34,987 nucleotides of DNA from Chitinivibrionales bacterium (GCA_014728295.1 WJLW01000116.1:1-34987), one strand, 5' to 3'. Numbered from the stretch's first letter, positions 16,411 to 25,576 are shown. The notes: generated by a model from the sequence alone, not told the origin. A program made the numbers and translations.

Positions 16411-17298
16411 ATGGTCGTTGTTTCAGGTGCAAGCGGACAAACCGGATCGCGAGCCGCTCTCAAGCTTCTCGAAAGGGGGGCAAAGGTGCGGGCTGTTGGC
16501 CGTTCGGAAGAGAAATTGCAGTTCCTGAAAGATAAGGGTGCGGAACTGGCGATAGGCGATCAACATGATGTTGCTTTTCTCACCAAAGCATTTCGTGATG
16601 CGCAAGGCGCCTATGTACTTATACCGCCAAAGGTTGACGCTGCCGATCCGCGTGCTTACTACAATGAAACAGGGGATGTCATTGCGCAGGCAATAAGAGA
16701 TTCCGGCATTAAAAAAATCGTTTTTCTTTCGAGTCTTGGCGCCGATCAGGAATCAGGCACCGGTCCGGTCCTGGGATTGCATGATGTCGAAAAGAAACTG
16801 CACTCAATTGACTCAATCGACATGGTCATTTTGAGGCCGGGATACTTCATGGAAAATATTCTCTGGAATATCCCGGTAATCAAGAATCAGAATATCAATG
16901 GCAATCCAATTGATCCCGATACCAAAATCTGGATGATTGCAGCACAGGATATCGGCAACAGAGCGGCCGAATTGCTTGCCGACCTTTCCTTCAGCGGTCA
17001 TAGCATTGAAGATCTTTTCGGTCAGGTAATCAGCTATAAGGAAGCTACCGCGCTGATAGGCAAAAAGATTGGCAAGGAAGATCTCCCATTTGTCAGATTT
17101 CCCGACGATGCTGCGCTCGAAGCATTGAAAGGTCTTGGACTGTCTCAGAAAACGGCAGAAGCATTTGTGGAATTATCGCATGGTCTGGAGCAGGGGATTG
17201 TTCGGCCCACACAGACCGACAAAAACAAACCCAATGCTCCAACAACCTACGATGCCTTTGTCAGTGATGTTTTTGTTCCAGCGTACCAGGCATCATGA
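16411..17298 (+). CDS. NmrA-like NAD(P)-binding protein (atypical SDR)
   Basis: A 295-residue Rossmann-fold protein with the N-terminal dinucleotide site VVSGASGQTGSRAA (residues 3-16), the basic residues VRAVGRSEEK that suit NADP(H), and VFLSSLGADQESG in place of a classical Tyr-x3-Lys active site. This is the pattern of NmrA/QOR2-like atypical short-chain dehydrogenases, which act as quinone reductases, NAD(P) sensors or epimerase relatives. A strong AGGAGG precedes the ATG. It is monocistronic; the substrate is unknown. Confidence 0.85.
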   Translation: MVVVSGASGQTGSRAALKLLERGAKVRAVGRSEEKLQFLKDKGAELAIGDQHDVAFLTKAFRDAQGAYVLIPPKVDAADPRAYYNETGDVIAQAIRDSGIKKIVFLSSLGADQESGTGPVLGLHDVEKKLHSIDSIDMVILRPGYFMENILWNIPVIKNQNINGNPIDPDTKIWMIAAQDIGNRAAELLADLSFSGHSIEDLFGQVISYKEATALIGKKIGKEDLPFVRFPDDAALEALKGLGLSQKTAEAFVELSHGLEQGIVRPTQTDKNKPNAPTTYDAFVSDVFVPAYQAS

Positions 17299-17345
17299 TT
17301 TTCATGCCGGATTCAGGGCGGCTCCGATTGGCTCATCGGAGTCGC

Positions 17346-18293
17346 CTACACATGGTTGCGCAATTTCAATTCAGCCGGATGGGGGTGGAGGTAAACCTGT
17401 CGTTGCAAATAATCAACGCCATATTTTCTTGTGTAGTGATTTAAGAGCGTAACCGGCACAATGAGCGGCACCAGATGGTTGTGGTAGTTTTCGATAGTTT
17501 CACCGAGTTCCTGCTTTTCTTCTTTTGTCAATACTTTCTTAAAATAGCCCATTATGTGATAAAGCACATTGGTATGCTTGCGCACACTTGATTTTGTTGC
17601 CATTGCATCCATAAGCACGCGTAAGTACTCATCGCCTTTGGTGGGTACCATTTTCTTGTCGATCGATGCAACGATTTTTCCAAGCTCTTTCAATCTGGCA
17701 GGACTGTGTGACATGAGGGTCAGCTTGTGATCGCTGTGGAAGTCGATCAGCTTTACGGCAGTGATGCTATTTTTCGTGGCATCCTTCCAGCGCGCAAAAA
17801 CAAAAACCCGCTCTATGAAATTTTCCCGCAAGGTATCGTCATTCAAACGTCCCTCATCTTCACAGGGTAAATACGGCATTTTGTCCATAACCATTCCGGC
17901 AAAGAGGCCTGCCATTTTCTTTTCTGCCATTCCGCCTTTAGCGCTGTAGACCTTTGCGTCTTTCATAGCAGAACTAGGGGATTTTGTTTTGAAAATAAAG
18001 CCGCATAAATCTTCTGTTTGGAGCTTCCGAATCCTTTTTCCGGCCCATGAGGTCATTTTGTCGGTGTGATCTTTTTTCGTGCGTGTCGTAACCAGGCGAA
18101 TACCATTTTCCGTCCGTACCAGACGCATGGATTCACGAGGGATGCTCAGACCACATTCGTGTTCGGGACAAACAGGCACCCAGGTAACGTACTTGCCCAG
18201 AACATCCGTCAGATACCGCTCGCGCTTATGGCCACCGTCGTAGCGAACCTTTTCTCCCAATAGACAGGAGCTGATTCCAATGTTGATGTTCAT
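17346..18293 (-). CDS. DUF523 + DUF1722 protein (TudS/YbgA-like)
   Basis: A two-domain protein of 315 residues from the ATG at 18293. The N-terminal DUF523 part (about 1-150) has three conserved cysteines, Cys10 (SSCLLGEKVRYDGG), Cys42 (PVCPEHECGL) and Cys97 (DLCGFIFKTKSPS). In characterised DUF523 proteins (TudS) such cysteines hold a [4Fe-4S] cluster that removes sulfur from thiouracil. The C-terminal DUF1722 part (about 180-300) is the YbgA-type domain of unknown function. An upstream ATG at 18332 would add 13 residues; neither start has a strong ribosome site. The function here, possibly removing sulfur from a thiolated base, is inferred. Confidence 0.85.
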   Translation of the reverse strand: MNINIGISSCLLGEKVRYDGGHKRERYLTDVLGKYVTWVPVCPEHECGLSIPRESMRLVRTENGIRLVTTRTKKDHTDKMTSWAGKRIRKLQTEDLCGFIFKTKSPSSAMKDAKVYSAKGGMAEKKMAGLFAGMVMDKMPYLPCEDEGRLNDDTLRENFIERVFVFARWKDATKNSITAVKLIDFHSDHKLTLMSHSPARLKELGKIVASIDKKMVPTKGDEYLRVLMDAMATKSSVRKHTNVLYHIMGYFKKVLTKEEKQELGETIENYHNHLVPLIVPVTLLNHYTRKYGVDYLQRQVYLHPHPAELKLRNHV

Positions 18294-18362
18294 ACTTGCT
18301 TTCAGTTTGTGGAGTGGCTTCTCTACTGCCATTTTCCATCAGCAGTAAGGATTACGCATATG

Positions 18363-19301
18363 TCAATTTATAACCACGCGATCGCGTCCGCGGGATTTAG
18401 CTTCATATAAGGCATCATCCGCCATCTTGATGAGATCGTGCGGCTTCTGGCAATGCGAAGGAATAAGCGAAGCCGCTCCCGAACTTATGGTGACAATATC
18501 GGAAACGTCGGATGTTTCGTGACGAATTTCAAGCGATTTTACGCGCTCACACGCAGACTGGGCCTGTTTTCCGGCTTCTCTGTGGTCGCAATAGCGCAAT
18601 AAAATAATGAATTCTTCACCACCGTAGCGGGCTACCGTATCACCGGCACGATTAAGGCCCTTGAGCAACGCCTGGGCACATTGAATCAGGCATTGGTCTC
18701 CGGCCTGATGTCCATAGGTGTCGTTGAAATTTTTGAAATAGTCAATATCGCACATAATCACGGCCAGCGGAGTATTTTCCCGCTTGGCAATCTGCCACTC
18801 CCTGCTGAAGAGCGAATCGAAGTGCCGCCGGTTGTAAATATGGGTAAGACTATCGTGTATCGATAGTTCCCTCAATCGAATATTTGAATTACGCAACCTT
18901 TTCTGGTATTCCCGTGTGCGCATCTCGGCAATGATGCGGCGGGTTACATCTTTTTGGATGCCGATATAATGGGTCAGCTTGCCGTCGGTATCCGTGATCG
19001 GCGAGATGCTCAATTCGTTATAAAAGGCAGATCTGTCTTTGCGATAATTGCGCAGTGTCAATACACAGGCCCGCCGTGCAGCAATGGCTTCCCGTAAAAT
19101 TGCAAGCTCTTTCTGGTCCGACTCCGGCCCCTGCATGAAGCGACAATTTGTTCCCTTGACTTCCGCAAGAGCATAGCCCGTCATTCTTTCGAACGCAGGA
19201 TTGACGTAAATGATAGGATTGTCGTGCTGCTGGGCATCGGTTATGACAACACCGTCAATGCTTGCCTCTACCGCTTTTTGCAAAATCGCTTGATCAATCA
19301 T
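18363..19301 (-). CDS. LOV-GGDEF diguanylate cyclase, probable blue-light receptor
   Basis: A 312-residue protein with a PAS domain of the LOV class (about 1-125) and a GGDEF domain (about 145-312). The LOV core motif is GTNCRFMQG, with Cys53 the residue that would form the light-induced adduct to flavin. The flavin-contacting residues expected in LOV domains are also visible: Asn85 in LRNYRKD, Asn95 in YNELSIS and Gln116 in YIGIQKDVT. A helical linker leads to the cyclase, which has RYGGEEF (active site 227-231), CDIDYFK and an RAGD inhibitory site (218-221) five residues before it. The protein should make cyclic di-GMP and be subject to product inhibition. There is no membrane segment. It is monocistronic and divergent from the HAD gene. 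Confidence 0.93.
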   Translation of the reverse strand: MIDQAILQKAVEASIDGVVITDAQQHDNPIIYVNPAFERMTGYALAEVKGTNCRFMQGPESDQKELAILREAIAARRACVLTLRNYRKDRSAFYNELSISPITDTDGKLTHYIGIQKDVTRRIIAEMRTREYQKRLRNSNIRLRELSIHDSLTHIYNRRHFDSLFSREWQIAKRENTPLAVIMCDIDYFKNFNDTYGHQAGDQCLIQCAQALLKGLNRAGDTVARYGGEEFIILLRYCDHREAGKQAQSACERVKSLEIRHETSDVSDIVTISSGAASLIPSHCQKPHDLIKMADDALYEAKSRGRDRVVIN

Positions 19302-19419
19302 CTCATAAATATAACATTCCGCTCAACTTAAGCGCTTATTTGATGTGCAGGACACTTTGTTACGAGCAATGTATATTCTTGACTAATTTATCCTATATCC
19401 CCACACGCGGAGCAGCGAC

Positions 19420-20100
19420 ATGTACGGAATCATTTTCGATGTTGACGGAGTGATCGCGGATACCGAAGCCGTTAATGCCCGTGCCAGCATCAGGATGTTT
19501 GCAGAGGTATTCGGGCTTACCGGCGTCAGGCGCGCTGATTTTGCGGCTGGACTGGGACGCGGGGCGGAAAATTATGTGAGGGCCGCAGCAAAGGTGCATA
19601 ATTTTGATATGTCCGCCCAACAGCTCAAAGTTGCGACTCAAACCCGTCAGGACTATTTCCTCAAAATGCTGGCCGAAAATCCACTGCCGCCATTTCCGGG
19701 AGTAAGAGAAATGATCGACGAGGCAGGCAACCGCAACGACATCAAGCTGGCGATAGCCACGAGCAGTACTCGCGAAAAATCCGGCGCCGTACTCACGTCT
19801 GCCCAAATCCCCGTCGAACACATGGCCTGGATCACCGGAAGCGACGTGGCACACAAAAAACCCCATCCGGAACTCTTTCTCAAAGCAGCGTCCGCACTGC
19901 ATCTTGTTCCATCAGACTGCCTGGTCATTGAAGACGCTCCCAACGGCGTCGAGGCTGCTCTGGCTGCCGGATGCGCCTGTGTGGCGGTAACCAATTCGAC
20001 CTCTGCCGCTTATCTTGCCCGTGCGCACCGGATTGTGGACAGTTTGAAGGATATGGATGCCGAGCAATTAATCGCCATAATCAACAGCCGCAATTCGTAG
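19420..20100 (+). CDS. HAD-superfamily phosphatase / beta-phosphoglucomutase-like
   Basis: A 226-residue HAD hydrolase with all four motifs: DVDG (nucleophile Asp7, acid/base Asp9), Ser115 in IATSSTREK, Lys147 in HKKPHPELF, and Glu171-Asp172 in VIEDAPNGVEAA. A helical cap lies between motifs I and II (about 15-90), and PPFPGVREMI is typical of the phosphoglucomutase-like subfamily. GGAG lies eight bases before the ATG. The substrate is a sugar phosphate or similar small phosphate ester and cannot be fixed from sequence. Confidence 0.9.
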   Translation: MYGIIFDVDGVIADTEAVNARASIRMFAEVFGLTGVRRADFAAGLGRGAENYVRAAAKVHNFDMSAQQLKVATQTRQDYFLKMLAENPLPPFPGVREMIDEAGNRNDIKLAIATSSTREKSGAVLTSAQIPVEHMAWITGSDVAHKKPHPELFLKAASALHLVPSDCLVIEDAPNGVEAALAAGCACVAVTNSTSAAYLARAHRIVDSLKDMDAEQLIAIINSRNS

Positions 20101-20178
20101 TTATTGCATGATATTTAGAAATGAACTAATTTGAAGTATTCCCTTAAAGCAAGGTTTCACTCAACAGGAGGCGTTATT

Positions 20179-20895
20179 ATGAATACCGCATGGGCGGAAG
20201 CTCAAAAGTTTACGGTTGCGGATGCACAGCCTGACGAGCGGGCCATGTTTATCCGCAAAACATATACTCACCTGGCGGGAGCGGTAGCAGCATTTGTTGT
20301 CGTTGAATACTTTCTGCTGACGTCGCCGATCCCTGCTCTCATGACTCGATTTATTGCCGGTAACAGCATCGGATGGCTGGCGTTTCTGGGAGTTTTCATG
20401 CTCTCGGGTTGGCTGGCGCGCTCGATGGCGGCCAATCAAAAATCCGAGCAGATGCAGTATCTGGGGCTGGGAATCTACGTGGTGGCCGAAGCGTTTATCT
20501 TCGCACCAATCCTTTATTTTGCCACCGCAGTCATGCAAGATCCGACTATCATCCCGAATGCAGCAATCATTACCGGCTTTCTCTTTGCCGGCCTGACGGC
20601 AGTTGTGTTTACGACCCGCAAAGATTTCTCTTTTCTCGGCAGTATCCTTACCATTGGAGGCTTTATTGCATTGGGATTGATCGTGGCCAGCGCGATAATC
20701 GGTTTCAATCTCGGCCTGCTCTTTTCCGGTGTGATGGTACTTTTTGCCGGCGGCGCCATTCTGTATGATACCTCAAAGGTTTTGCACCATTACCGTACCG
20801 ATCAGCATGTGGGAGCATCGCTTGAGCTGTTTGCTTCAGTTGCATTGTTGTTTTGGTACGTGCTGCGTATTGTGATGAGCTTTTCGCGACGTTAG
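20179..20895 (+). CDS. Bax inhibitor-1/YccA family membrane protein
   Basis: A 238-residue integral membrane protein with about seven hydrophobic helices, starting after a 50-residue cytoplasmic N terminus (FIRKTYTHLAGAVAAFVVVEYF). The family-typical C-terminal segment GGAILYDTSKVLHH with its acidic residues is present. BI-1 family members are calcium-leak-type channels or modulators of membrane proteases. A strong AGGAGG precedes the ATG at 20179. An upstream in-frame start at 20131 (TTG) is unlikely. A clear terminator follows. Confidence 0.92.
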   Translation: MNTAWAEAQKFTVADAQPDERAMFIRKTYTHLAGAVAAFVVVEYFLLTSPIPALMTRFIAGNSIGWLAFLGVFMLSGWLARSMAANQKSEQMQYLGLGIYVVAEAFIFAPILYFATAVMQDPTIIPNAAIITGFLFAGLTAVVFTTRKDFSFLGSILTIGGFIALGLIVASAIIGFNLGLLFSGVMVLFAGGAILYDTSKVLHHYRTDQHVGASLELFASVALLFWYVLRIVMSFSRR

Positions 20896-20920
20896 ATTAC
20901 TTTTTGCCCTTGCAACGAGC

Positions 20921-20954
20921 ACGGCAGCCATGTAGTGGCTGCCGTTTTGTTTTC
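20921..20954 (+). terminator. Rho-independent terminator after the BI-1 gene
   Basis: A perfect 10-bp stem, ACGGCAGCCA (20921-20930) with TGGCTGCCGT (20936-20945), closes the loop TGTAG and runs into TTTGTTTT. It is the best terminator in the window. It ends only two or three bases before the GTG start of the next gene. Confidence 0.9.
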
Positions 20955-20956
20955 CC

Positions 20957-22147
20957 GTGAATCTACAATCATTTACTATTCTTACCGAAAATTTCCCCCC
21001 GTGCGCAGGTGGCGGCATTGCCGAATGGGCTCTGGGCATTGCCGAAGAACTGGCCCGGGGCGGACACTACGTTATCGTACTCACTCGGTGGAAGCATCGG
21101 CACAGACCCGAGACTTTGTACGCCCGCAGCGCGTTTGCGGTCAAGAAAATGCATGGACACGACTGGCGCAGATTCAGATATATCTACAGTTTTATCCACC
21201 AGTTTATCCGGCTTACCCGCCACCCAAACACTACAATCGTAGCAACTACCTGGCAACTGGCGCGGCCATTCGCATTTCTCCATGTGTTTTTTACAAATGC
21301 GAAGCTTATTGTGGCCGCACACGGAGTGGAAATTACGCGAATAAACGAACGACAGCCCGTTTCAGGATTCAAAAAAACGATAGCTGCTTCAACTTTGACC
21401 ATTGCGGTCAGCAACTTTACCCGCACGGCCATTTTGCACCGCTGCAGTCAAAACGATCACCGTAAGGTCGTATTTATACCAAATGCGGTTGACACAAAGC
21501 GATTTCATCGTGTTGATGATACTGAGCTGTTGCGCAGTAAGCTGGGCATTCCGCATGCGAGCCCGGTGATACTCACGCTTGCACGCGTAATCGAACGCAA
21601 AGGACATGATACCGTCATTGGCTGCCTGCCGCAGCTCAAAAAGCATTTCCCCGACCTGCGCTACATTATTGCGGGGCCCTGGCGAACAGAATACAAACAG
21701 TTGCTTGACGAATTAGTCGATTCACTCAACTTATCGGATTCGGTAGTGTTTACCGGTTTTGTTGATCAGTGCGATTTAAATCGCTATTACAGCATGGCTT
21801 CGGTTTATGTTATGGTCAGCACCTACATTCGGCAGCGAGGTGACAGTGAAGGATTTGGTATAACTTTTTTGGAAGCCAATGCATGCGAATGCCCGGTGAT
21901 CGGCAGCCGCAGCGGAGGTATTCCCGATGCAATTGAGGATGGTGTAACCGGATACCTCATCGAACCGGAAGATGGAGGCGGGCTTCGGCGCAAACTATCC
22001 TGGTTGCTTTCACATCCGCGAAAAGCGCGGCAACTCGGCGTGCAGGGGCGCAAACGCATTGAAACCGGATATAATTATGCTTCAATTACGCGTCGAATGC
22101 TGGATGAGTATCGTCGTCGACTAAATGGGAACCAAAGGCCTCACTAA
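20957..22147 (+). CDS. Glycosyltransferase family 4 (PimB-like fold)
   Basis: A 396-residue GT-B glycosyltransferase. The N-terminal domain opens with LTENFPPCAGGGIAEWALG, the acceptor-domain loop. The C-terminal domain has the nucleotide-sugar block LARVIERKGHD, the sequence ADS-type SASVYVMVS and the EGFGITFLE motif (E-x7-E) followed by ANACECPVIG. It most likely adds a sugar to a lipid-linked or surface glycan on the cytoplasmic face. The only usable start is GTG 20957, since the conserved region begins at once. It has no ribosome site because the upstream bases are the T tract of the preceding terminator. A paralogue lies at 24417-25571. The stop overlaps the next start as TAATG. Confidence 0.9.
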   Translation: MNLQSFTILTENFPPCAGGGIAEWALGIAEELARGGHYVIVLTRWKHRHRPETLYARSAFAVKKMHGHDWRRFRYIYSFIHQFIRLTRHPNTTIVATTWQLARPFAFLHVFFTNAKLIVAAHGVEITRINERQPVSGFKKTIAASTLTIAVSNFTRTAILHRCSQNDHRKVVFIPNAVDTKRFHRVDDTELLRSKLGIPHASPVILTLARVIERKGHDTVIGCLPQLKKHFPDLRYIIAGPWRTEYKQLLDELVDSLNLSDSVVFTGFVDQCDLNRYYSMASVYVMVSTYIRQRGDSEGFGITFLEANACECPVIGSRSGGIPDAIEDGVTGYLIEPEDGGGLRRKLSWLLSHPRKARQLGVQGRKRIETGYNYASITRRMLDEYRRRLNGNQRPH

Positions 22148-23307
22148 TGTATTTGGCCTATGTTAACAAAGTCTATGCAGATTCAACGCTGCCTGCGGTT
22201 AACTTCTCTCTTCACAATGGATATGGACTGGCGCTCGCCGGCGCTCAGGTTGATCTATACATGCAGGTAAAAGATCCCCTGTTTGCTTCCGATACTTTAC
22301 TGCAGAATTTTGGTCTCACCAAAAATAAAAATCTTACTATTCATCTCATCAGGGCCAGACGCTGGCTGGGGATCAAAACAAATCAATGGTTTTACCTGCA
22401 TGTTTTTCGCGCGATTCGCCGCACTGAGAATCTTCAAGCCGTTATCTCACGTGATCCGGGCGCATTACCTTATCTTGCAAGATTGCACGACCGGAAAAAG
22501 ATACCGGTATTTTATCAACCTCATAATTACTACCTCGATCTTTCCCGTCGGCCCGATATTAACCCTAAAAATGCTCAAAAATATCATCTCATCGAAAAAA
22601 CGTTCCTTTTCAAAATGGATGGAATTCTCTGCCTGCAAAAAGAGCAAGCGGCACTCTATAGACAAGATTTGTCGGCCAATGTTTTCTGCACGCCTGCGGG
22701 CATGCTTGCGTACAAGAGTACTCCTTCCCGGAACAATACGCAAATCCAGTTGGTCTACATCGGCAGCCTGCAGCATAAAAAAGGCATTGATATAATTCTG
22801 CAGGCATGCGCGCGGGTGCAAAAGTGCAAATTTGAACTCGTGCTTATCGGGGGGAGAAATGAAGCAGAGATAAGAAATGCAAGGGCTCGCGTTGACAAAT
22901 TGAATTTGCAGCATCGGGTTACCAGTACCGGGTGGATTCCGTATCGGGAGGTACAAGGCTATTTGCGCAGCGCAGATCTTGGTATAATTCCTTTGCAGGA
23001 TACCTTTTATAACCGGTATCTCACTGCACCGAATAAACTATTCGACTACTTTTCGCATGGCATACCGGTCATAGCATCCGATTTGCCCTCCATCAGAAGT
23101 TTTGTTTCGGAAAGCGACGGCTGCCTGTTTTTTGAGCCCGGAAATGTAGATGATTGTGCTCAGAAAATTGAGCTGTTTGTCAGTGACGCTTCATATCAAA
23201 AAGAGCTTCGCCGCCGGGTTACTCAATCTGCACCCCGCTTCCTGTGGCAACGACAGGCCGAAAGGATGCTACGGTGTATTGACGAATGCAGGGTCAGATC
23301 ACGGTAA
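22147..23307 (+). CDS. Glycosyltransferase family 4
   Basis: A 386-residue GT-B enzyme. The C-terminal half shows YIGSLQHKKGIDIILQA, the GWIPYREVQGYL and LRSADLGIIPLQ segments and PNKLFDYFSHGIPVIASD, a common GT4 variant of the donor site. The first 200 residues have the divergent acceptor domain. The ATG shares one base with the upstream stop, so the two genes are translationally coupled and probably act on the same glycan. The acceptor and sugar are unknown. Confidence 0.88.
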   Translation: MYLAYVNKVYADSTLPAVNFSLHNGYGLALAGAQVDLYMQVKDPLFASDTLLQNFGLTKNKNLTIHLIRARRWLGIKTNQWFYLHVFRAIRRTENLQAVISRDPGALPYLARLHDRKKIPVFYQPHNYYLDLSRRPDINPKNAQKYHLIEKTFLFKMDGILCLQKEQAALYRQDLSANVFCTPAGMLAYKSTPSRNNTQIQLVYIGSLQHKKGIDIILQACARVQKCKFELVLIGGRNEAEIRNARARVDKLNLQHRVTSTGWIPYREVQGYLRSADLGIIPLQDTFYNRYLTAPNKLFDYFSHGIPVIASDLPSIRSFVSESDGCLFFEPGNVDDCAQKIELFVSDASYQKELRRRVTQSAPRFLWQRQAERMLRCIDECRVRSR

Positions 23308-23486
23308 AATCGCTTGTTCATTCTCTTATAACTCGCGTCGAATATTACCTCTACGGTCCGGGCACAAAATGAAAACCATTTGCCGGCGATTACCGATTGC
23401 CGGACGCAGACTGGCTCTGGAGTGTTTTGCGCTCGAACCTCACGGCGGAACGTTTTCTTCAAATGCCCGGCTGTTGTTGCTGAGCT

Positions 23487-24407
23487 TCAGGGCTTTTTAA
23501 GCATGCTCGCAAATACCATACTTCGCACATATCGCCCCAATAGTTTTGCGGTGACCACCCGATAATCATACCGCATTGCCTTTTCGAAATTCAAGATAAA
23601 TTGCCGATACCGCTTTATGCTGAAGAACGTCCCCGCACCAAGCGCATAAACCCGGGCAAGAGAAGAATTGCGCCTTGACCGTTGGCTCTCGTCAAGATGC
23701 GGCAGCATGAATGTTTTGCGCACCGCCTTGACGCGATCGCGATGCATTCTTGCCGTTCTGCGGCAATTATTCTCCCCGTGGTAGCGATAGCGGGTCAGCG
23801 GCGCGTCAATAAAGTGAAAATGCATGCCATACGATGCCATGCGCAGCCACAACTCGTAGTCGCCGCAGGTTTTGAATCGCTCGTCAAAACCGCCGGCCGC
23901 ATAAAAGCTGCTTTTTTTGAACATGACCGCACTTGGCATGAGGACGTTTTTTTGGAGCAGCATTTCGAATGCATTCGCCGGCGTGATTGCCCGGGCAACT
24001 TCTGTTTTCGTCCCGCCGTATGATTCTTTTCCGGACGGAAAAAATTTCACAATGTCGGTAAATACCAGATCAACAGACCGATCGGTATGCAGGGCTTCGA
24101 TCTGGCGTTCAAGTTTGTTTGGCACCCACACGTCATCATGGTCAAGCAGCGCGATATACTCACCCATTGCATGCGATATTCCCCGGTTTCTCGCCGCCGA
24201 GACGTCTTTGTTGCGCTGGCGGTAGATGCGCTTTTTTAATGCTGCTTTTTTTATGATATCGAGTGAATTGTCGGTACTGCCGTCGTCGACGATGATGACC
24301 TCATAATCGGTAACGGTCTGCTGGCAAACACTAGCAAGGCAATCAGCGATATAAGCTTCTCCATTGTAAACCGGGATGACTATGCTGAGGAGTGGTCGTT
24401 TTCGCAT
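23487..24407 (-). CDS. Glycosyltransferase family 2
   Basis: A 306-residue GT-A enzyme, last gene of the minus-strand glycan operon. It shows SIVIPVYNGEAYI, the nucleotide-binding VDDGSTDNS, the metal-binding LLDHDDVWVPNKLE (DxD-type) and the GDYELWLRMA segment near the presumed catalytic base. There are no membrane helices except a weak hydrophobic patch, so it likely acts on a lipid-linked or LPS-type acceptor at the inner membrane. It starts nine bases after the preceding gene and converges with the plus-strand GT pair. Confidence 0.92.
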   Translation of the reverse strand: MRKRPLLSIVIPVYNGEAYIADCLASVCQQTVTDYEVIIVDDGSTDNSLDIIKKAALKKRIYRQRNKDVSAARNRGISHAMGEYIALLDHDDVWVPNKLERQIEALHTDRSVDLVFTDIVKFFPSGKESYGGTKTEVARAITPANAFEMLLQKNVLMPSAVMFKKSSFYAAGGFDERFKTCGDYELWLRMASYGMHFHFIDAPLTRYRYHGENNCRRTARMHRDRVKAVRKTFMLPHLDESQRSRRNSSLARVYALGAGTFFSIKRYRQFILNFEKAMRYDYRVVTAKLLGRYVRSMVFASMLKKP

Positions 24408-24416
24408 GAGCAGTAA

Positions 24417-25571
24417 TCAGGCAAGGATTCCTGTTTCGGTACCCAATCTTTGGGCTATGCGCTCCCAGGTATACGCGCTGAGAACTCGCTTTCTTCCGGC
24501 TTTTCCCATACGAGTCGCCTGTGCGCAATCCGAAAGCAATAAAATTAATTTATCGGCAATTTCATCACTATCCGCCGGATCCACCAGGAACCCGGTGAGA
24601 CCGTCTTCGACGGCGTCACTCACGCCGCCGGAGCGTCCGCCGATGACCGGCTTTTCGCACGCATTGGCTTCGAGATAAGTGATGCCGAATCCCTCGCTGT
24701 CACCCGACGCAAGCTTACGGCTGGTCATAATGTATACGTCGCACAAATTGTACCAGAAGGGAAGCTCGTTGGCGGGAACCTGGCCGGTGAAGATAACGCG
24801 GTCGTGAAGGTTGAGGTCGGTTACCAATTGCTGCAATTGTGCGAAATACGTCGGTTCATACGGTCCACAGATTATGTAGCTTGCGTTCGGAACGGAATCA
24901 AGGACACGCGGGAGTGCTTTAAGTACGCAATCGTGGCCTTTGCGTTCGATAACGCGCGCAAGCGTCAGGAATATGGCTTTCCCTTCCAGATGATAGCGTT
25001 TCCGTAATTTCGAACAATTAATATTCGGGCGGAATCGATTCGGATTGACGCCGTTTGGTAGAATGACAATCCGTTCATCGGGAATCGAAAGCTGCGTTTT
25101 AAGGTGGTTGGCAGTAAATCGACTGACGCTGATGATTTTATGGCTGCAGCTCAAAGTGCCGCGCAACCAGATGCGTTTGAGCAAATGCATCGAGCGGGTC
25201 ACTTCCAGCCCATGCACAACGGTGATGAGGGTAATTCTATTCTTGCGGCATAATGAAATCAACCCACGGGCATTATTCCAAGTCGTGGCAATGAGAGCAT
25301 CTGGCGCTGGGTTGTTGTGGAGAAAGCTTGCCAGAGCCTGGCGGCAATAGAGCGTGCGGAGCTTTTTCCAGTTGTTTTTTTTGATCTGGATGACAGCGAG
25401 GTTTGCGGCAGCATCTTCGACTATTTGATATTTCTCACGGTAGCGGGTAATTACGGTGACACGCAGGTCACGTGACGCCAGCGCCCCGGCAACACCTGCC
25501 GCCCATTGAGCAATGCCGCCCGGATACGGCGGGTAATCTTCCGAAAAGATGAGTATCGATTTGGACGGCAA
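24417..25571 (-). CDS. Glycosyltransferase family 4, paralogue of the 20957 gene
   Basis: A 384-residue GT-B enzyme similar along its whole length to the product of 20957-22147. Shared blocks include the opening PPYPGGIAQWAAGVA, TATTWNNARG, LARVIERKGHD, EGFGITYLEANACEKPVIG and DAVEDGLTGFLV. The E-x7-E motif is intact. The two paralogues are in opposite orientation, which suggests duplication with inversion within the cluster. Its stop is nine bases before the GT2 start, and its own start is five bases after the upstream stop, so it is in an operon. Confidence 0.92.
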   Translation of the reverse strand: MPSKSILIFSEDYPPYPGGIAQWAAGVAGALASRDLRVTVITRYREKYQIVEDAAANLAVIQIKKNNWKKLRTLYCRQALASFLHNNPAPDALIATTWNNARGLISLCRKNRITLITVVHGLEVTRSMHLLKRIWLRGTLSCSHKIISVSRFTANHLKTQLSIPDERIVILPNGVNPNRFRPNINCSKLRKRYHLEGKAIFLTLARVIERKGHDCVLKALPRVLDSVPNASYIICGPYEPTYFAQLQQLVTDLNLHDRVIFTGQVPANELPFWYNLCDVYIMTSRKLASGDSEGFGITYLEANACEKPVIGGRSGGVSDAVEDGLTGFLVDPADSDEIADKLILLLSDCAQATRMGKAGRKRVLSAYTWERIAQRLGTETGILA

Positions 25572-25576
25572 TCGAT

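Noticed and set aside
23308..23486. Possible small gene between the convergent glycosyltransferase operons
   Set aside because: Frames across it are low-complexity continuations of neighbours, with no start signal or family pattern.
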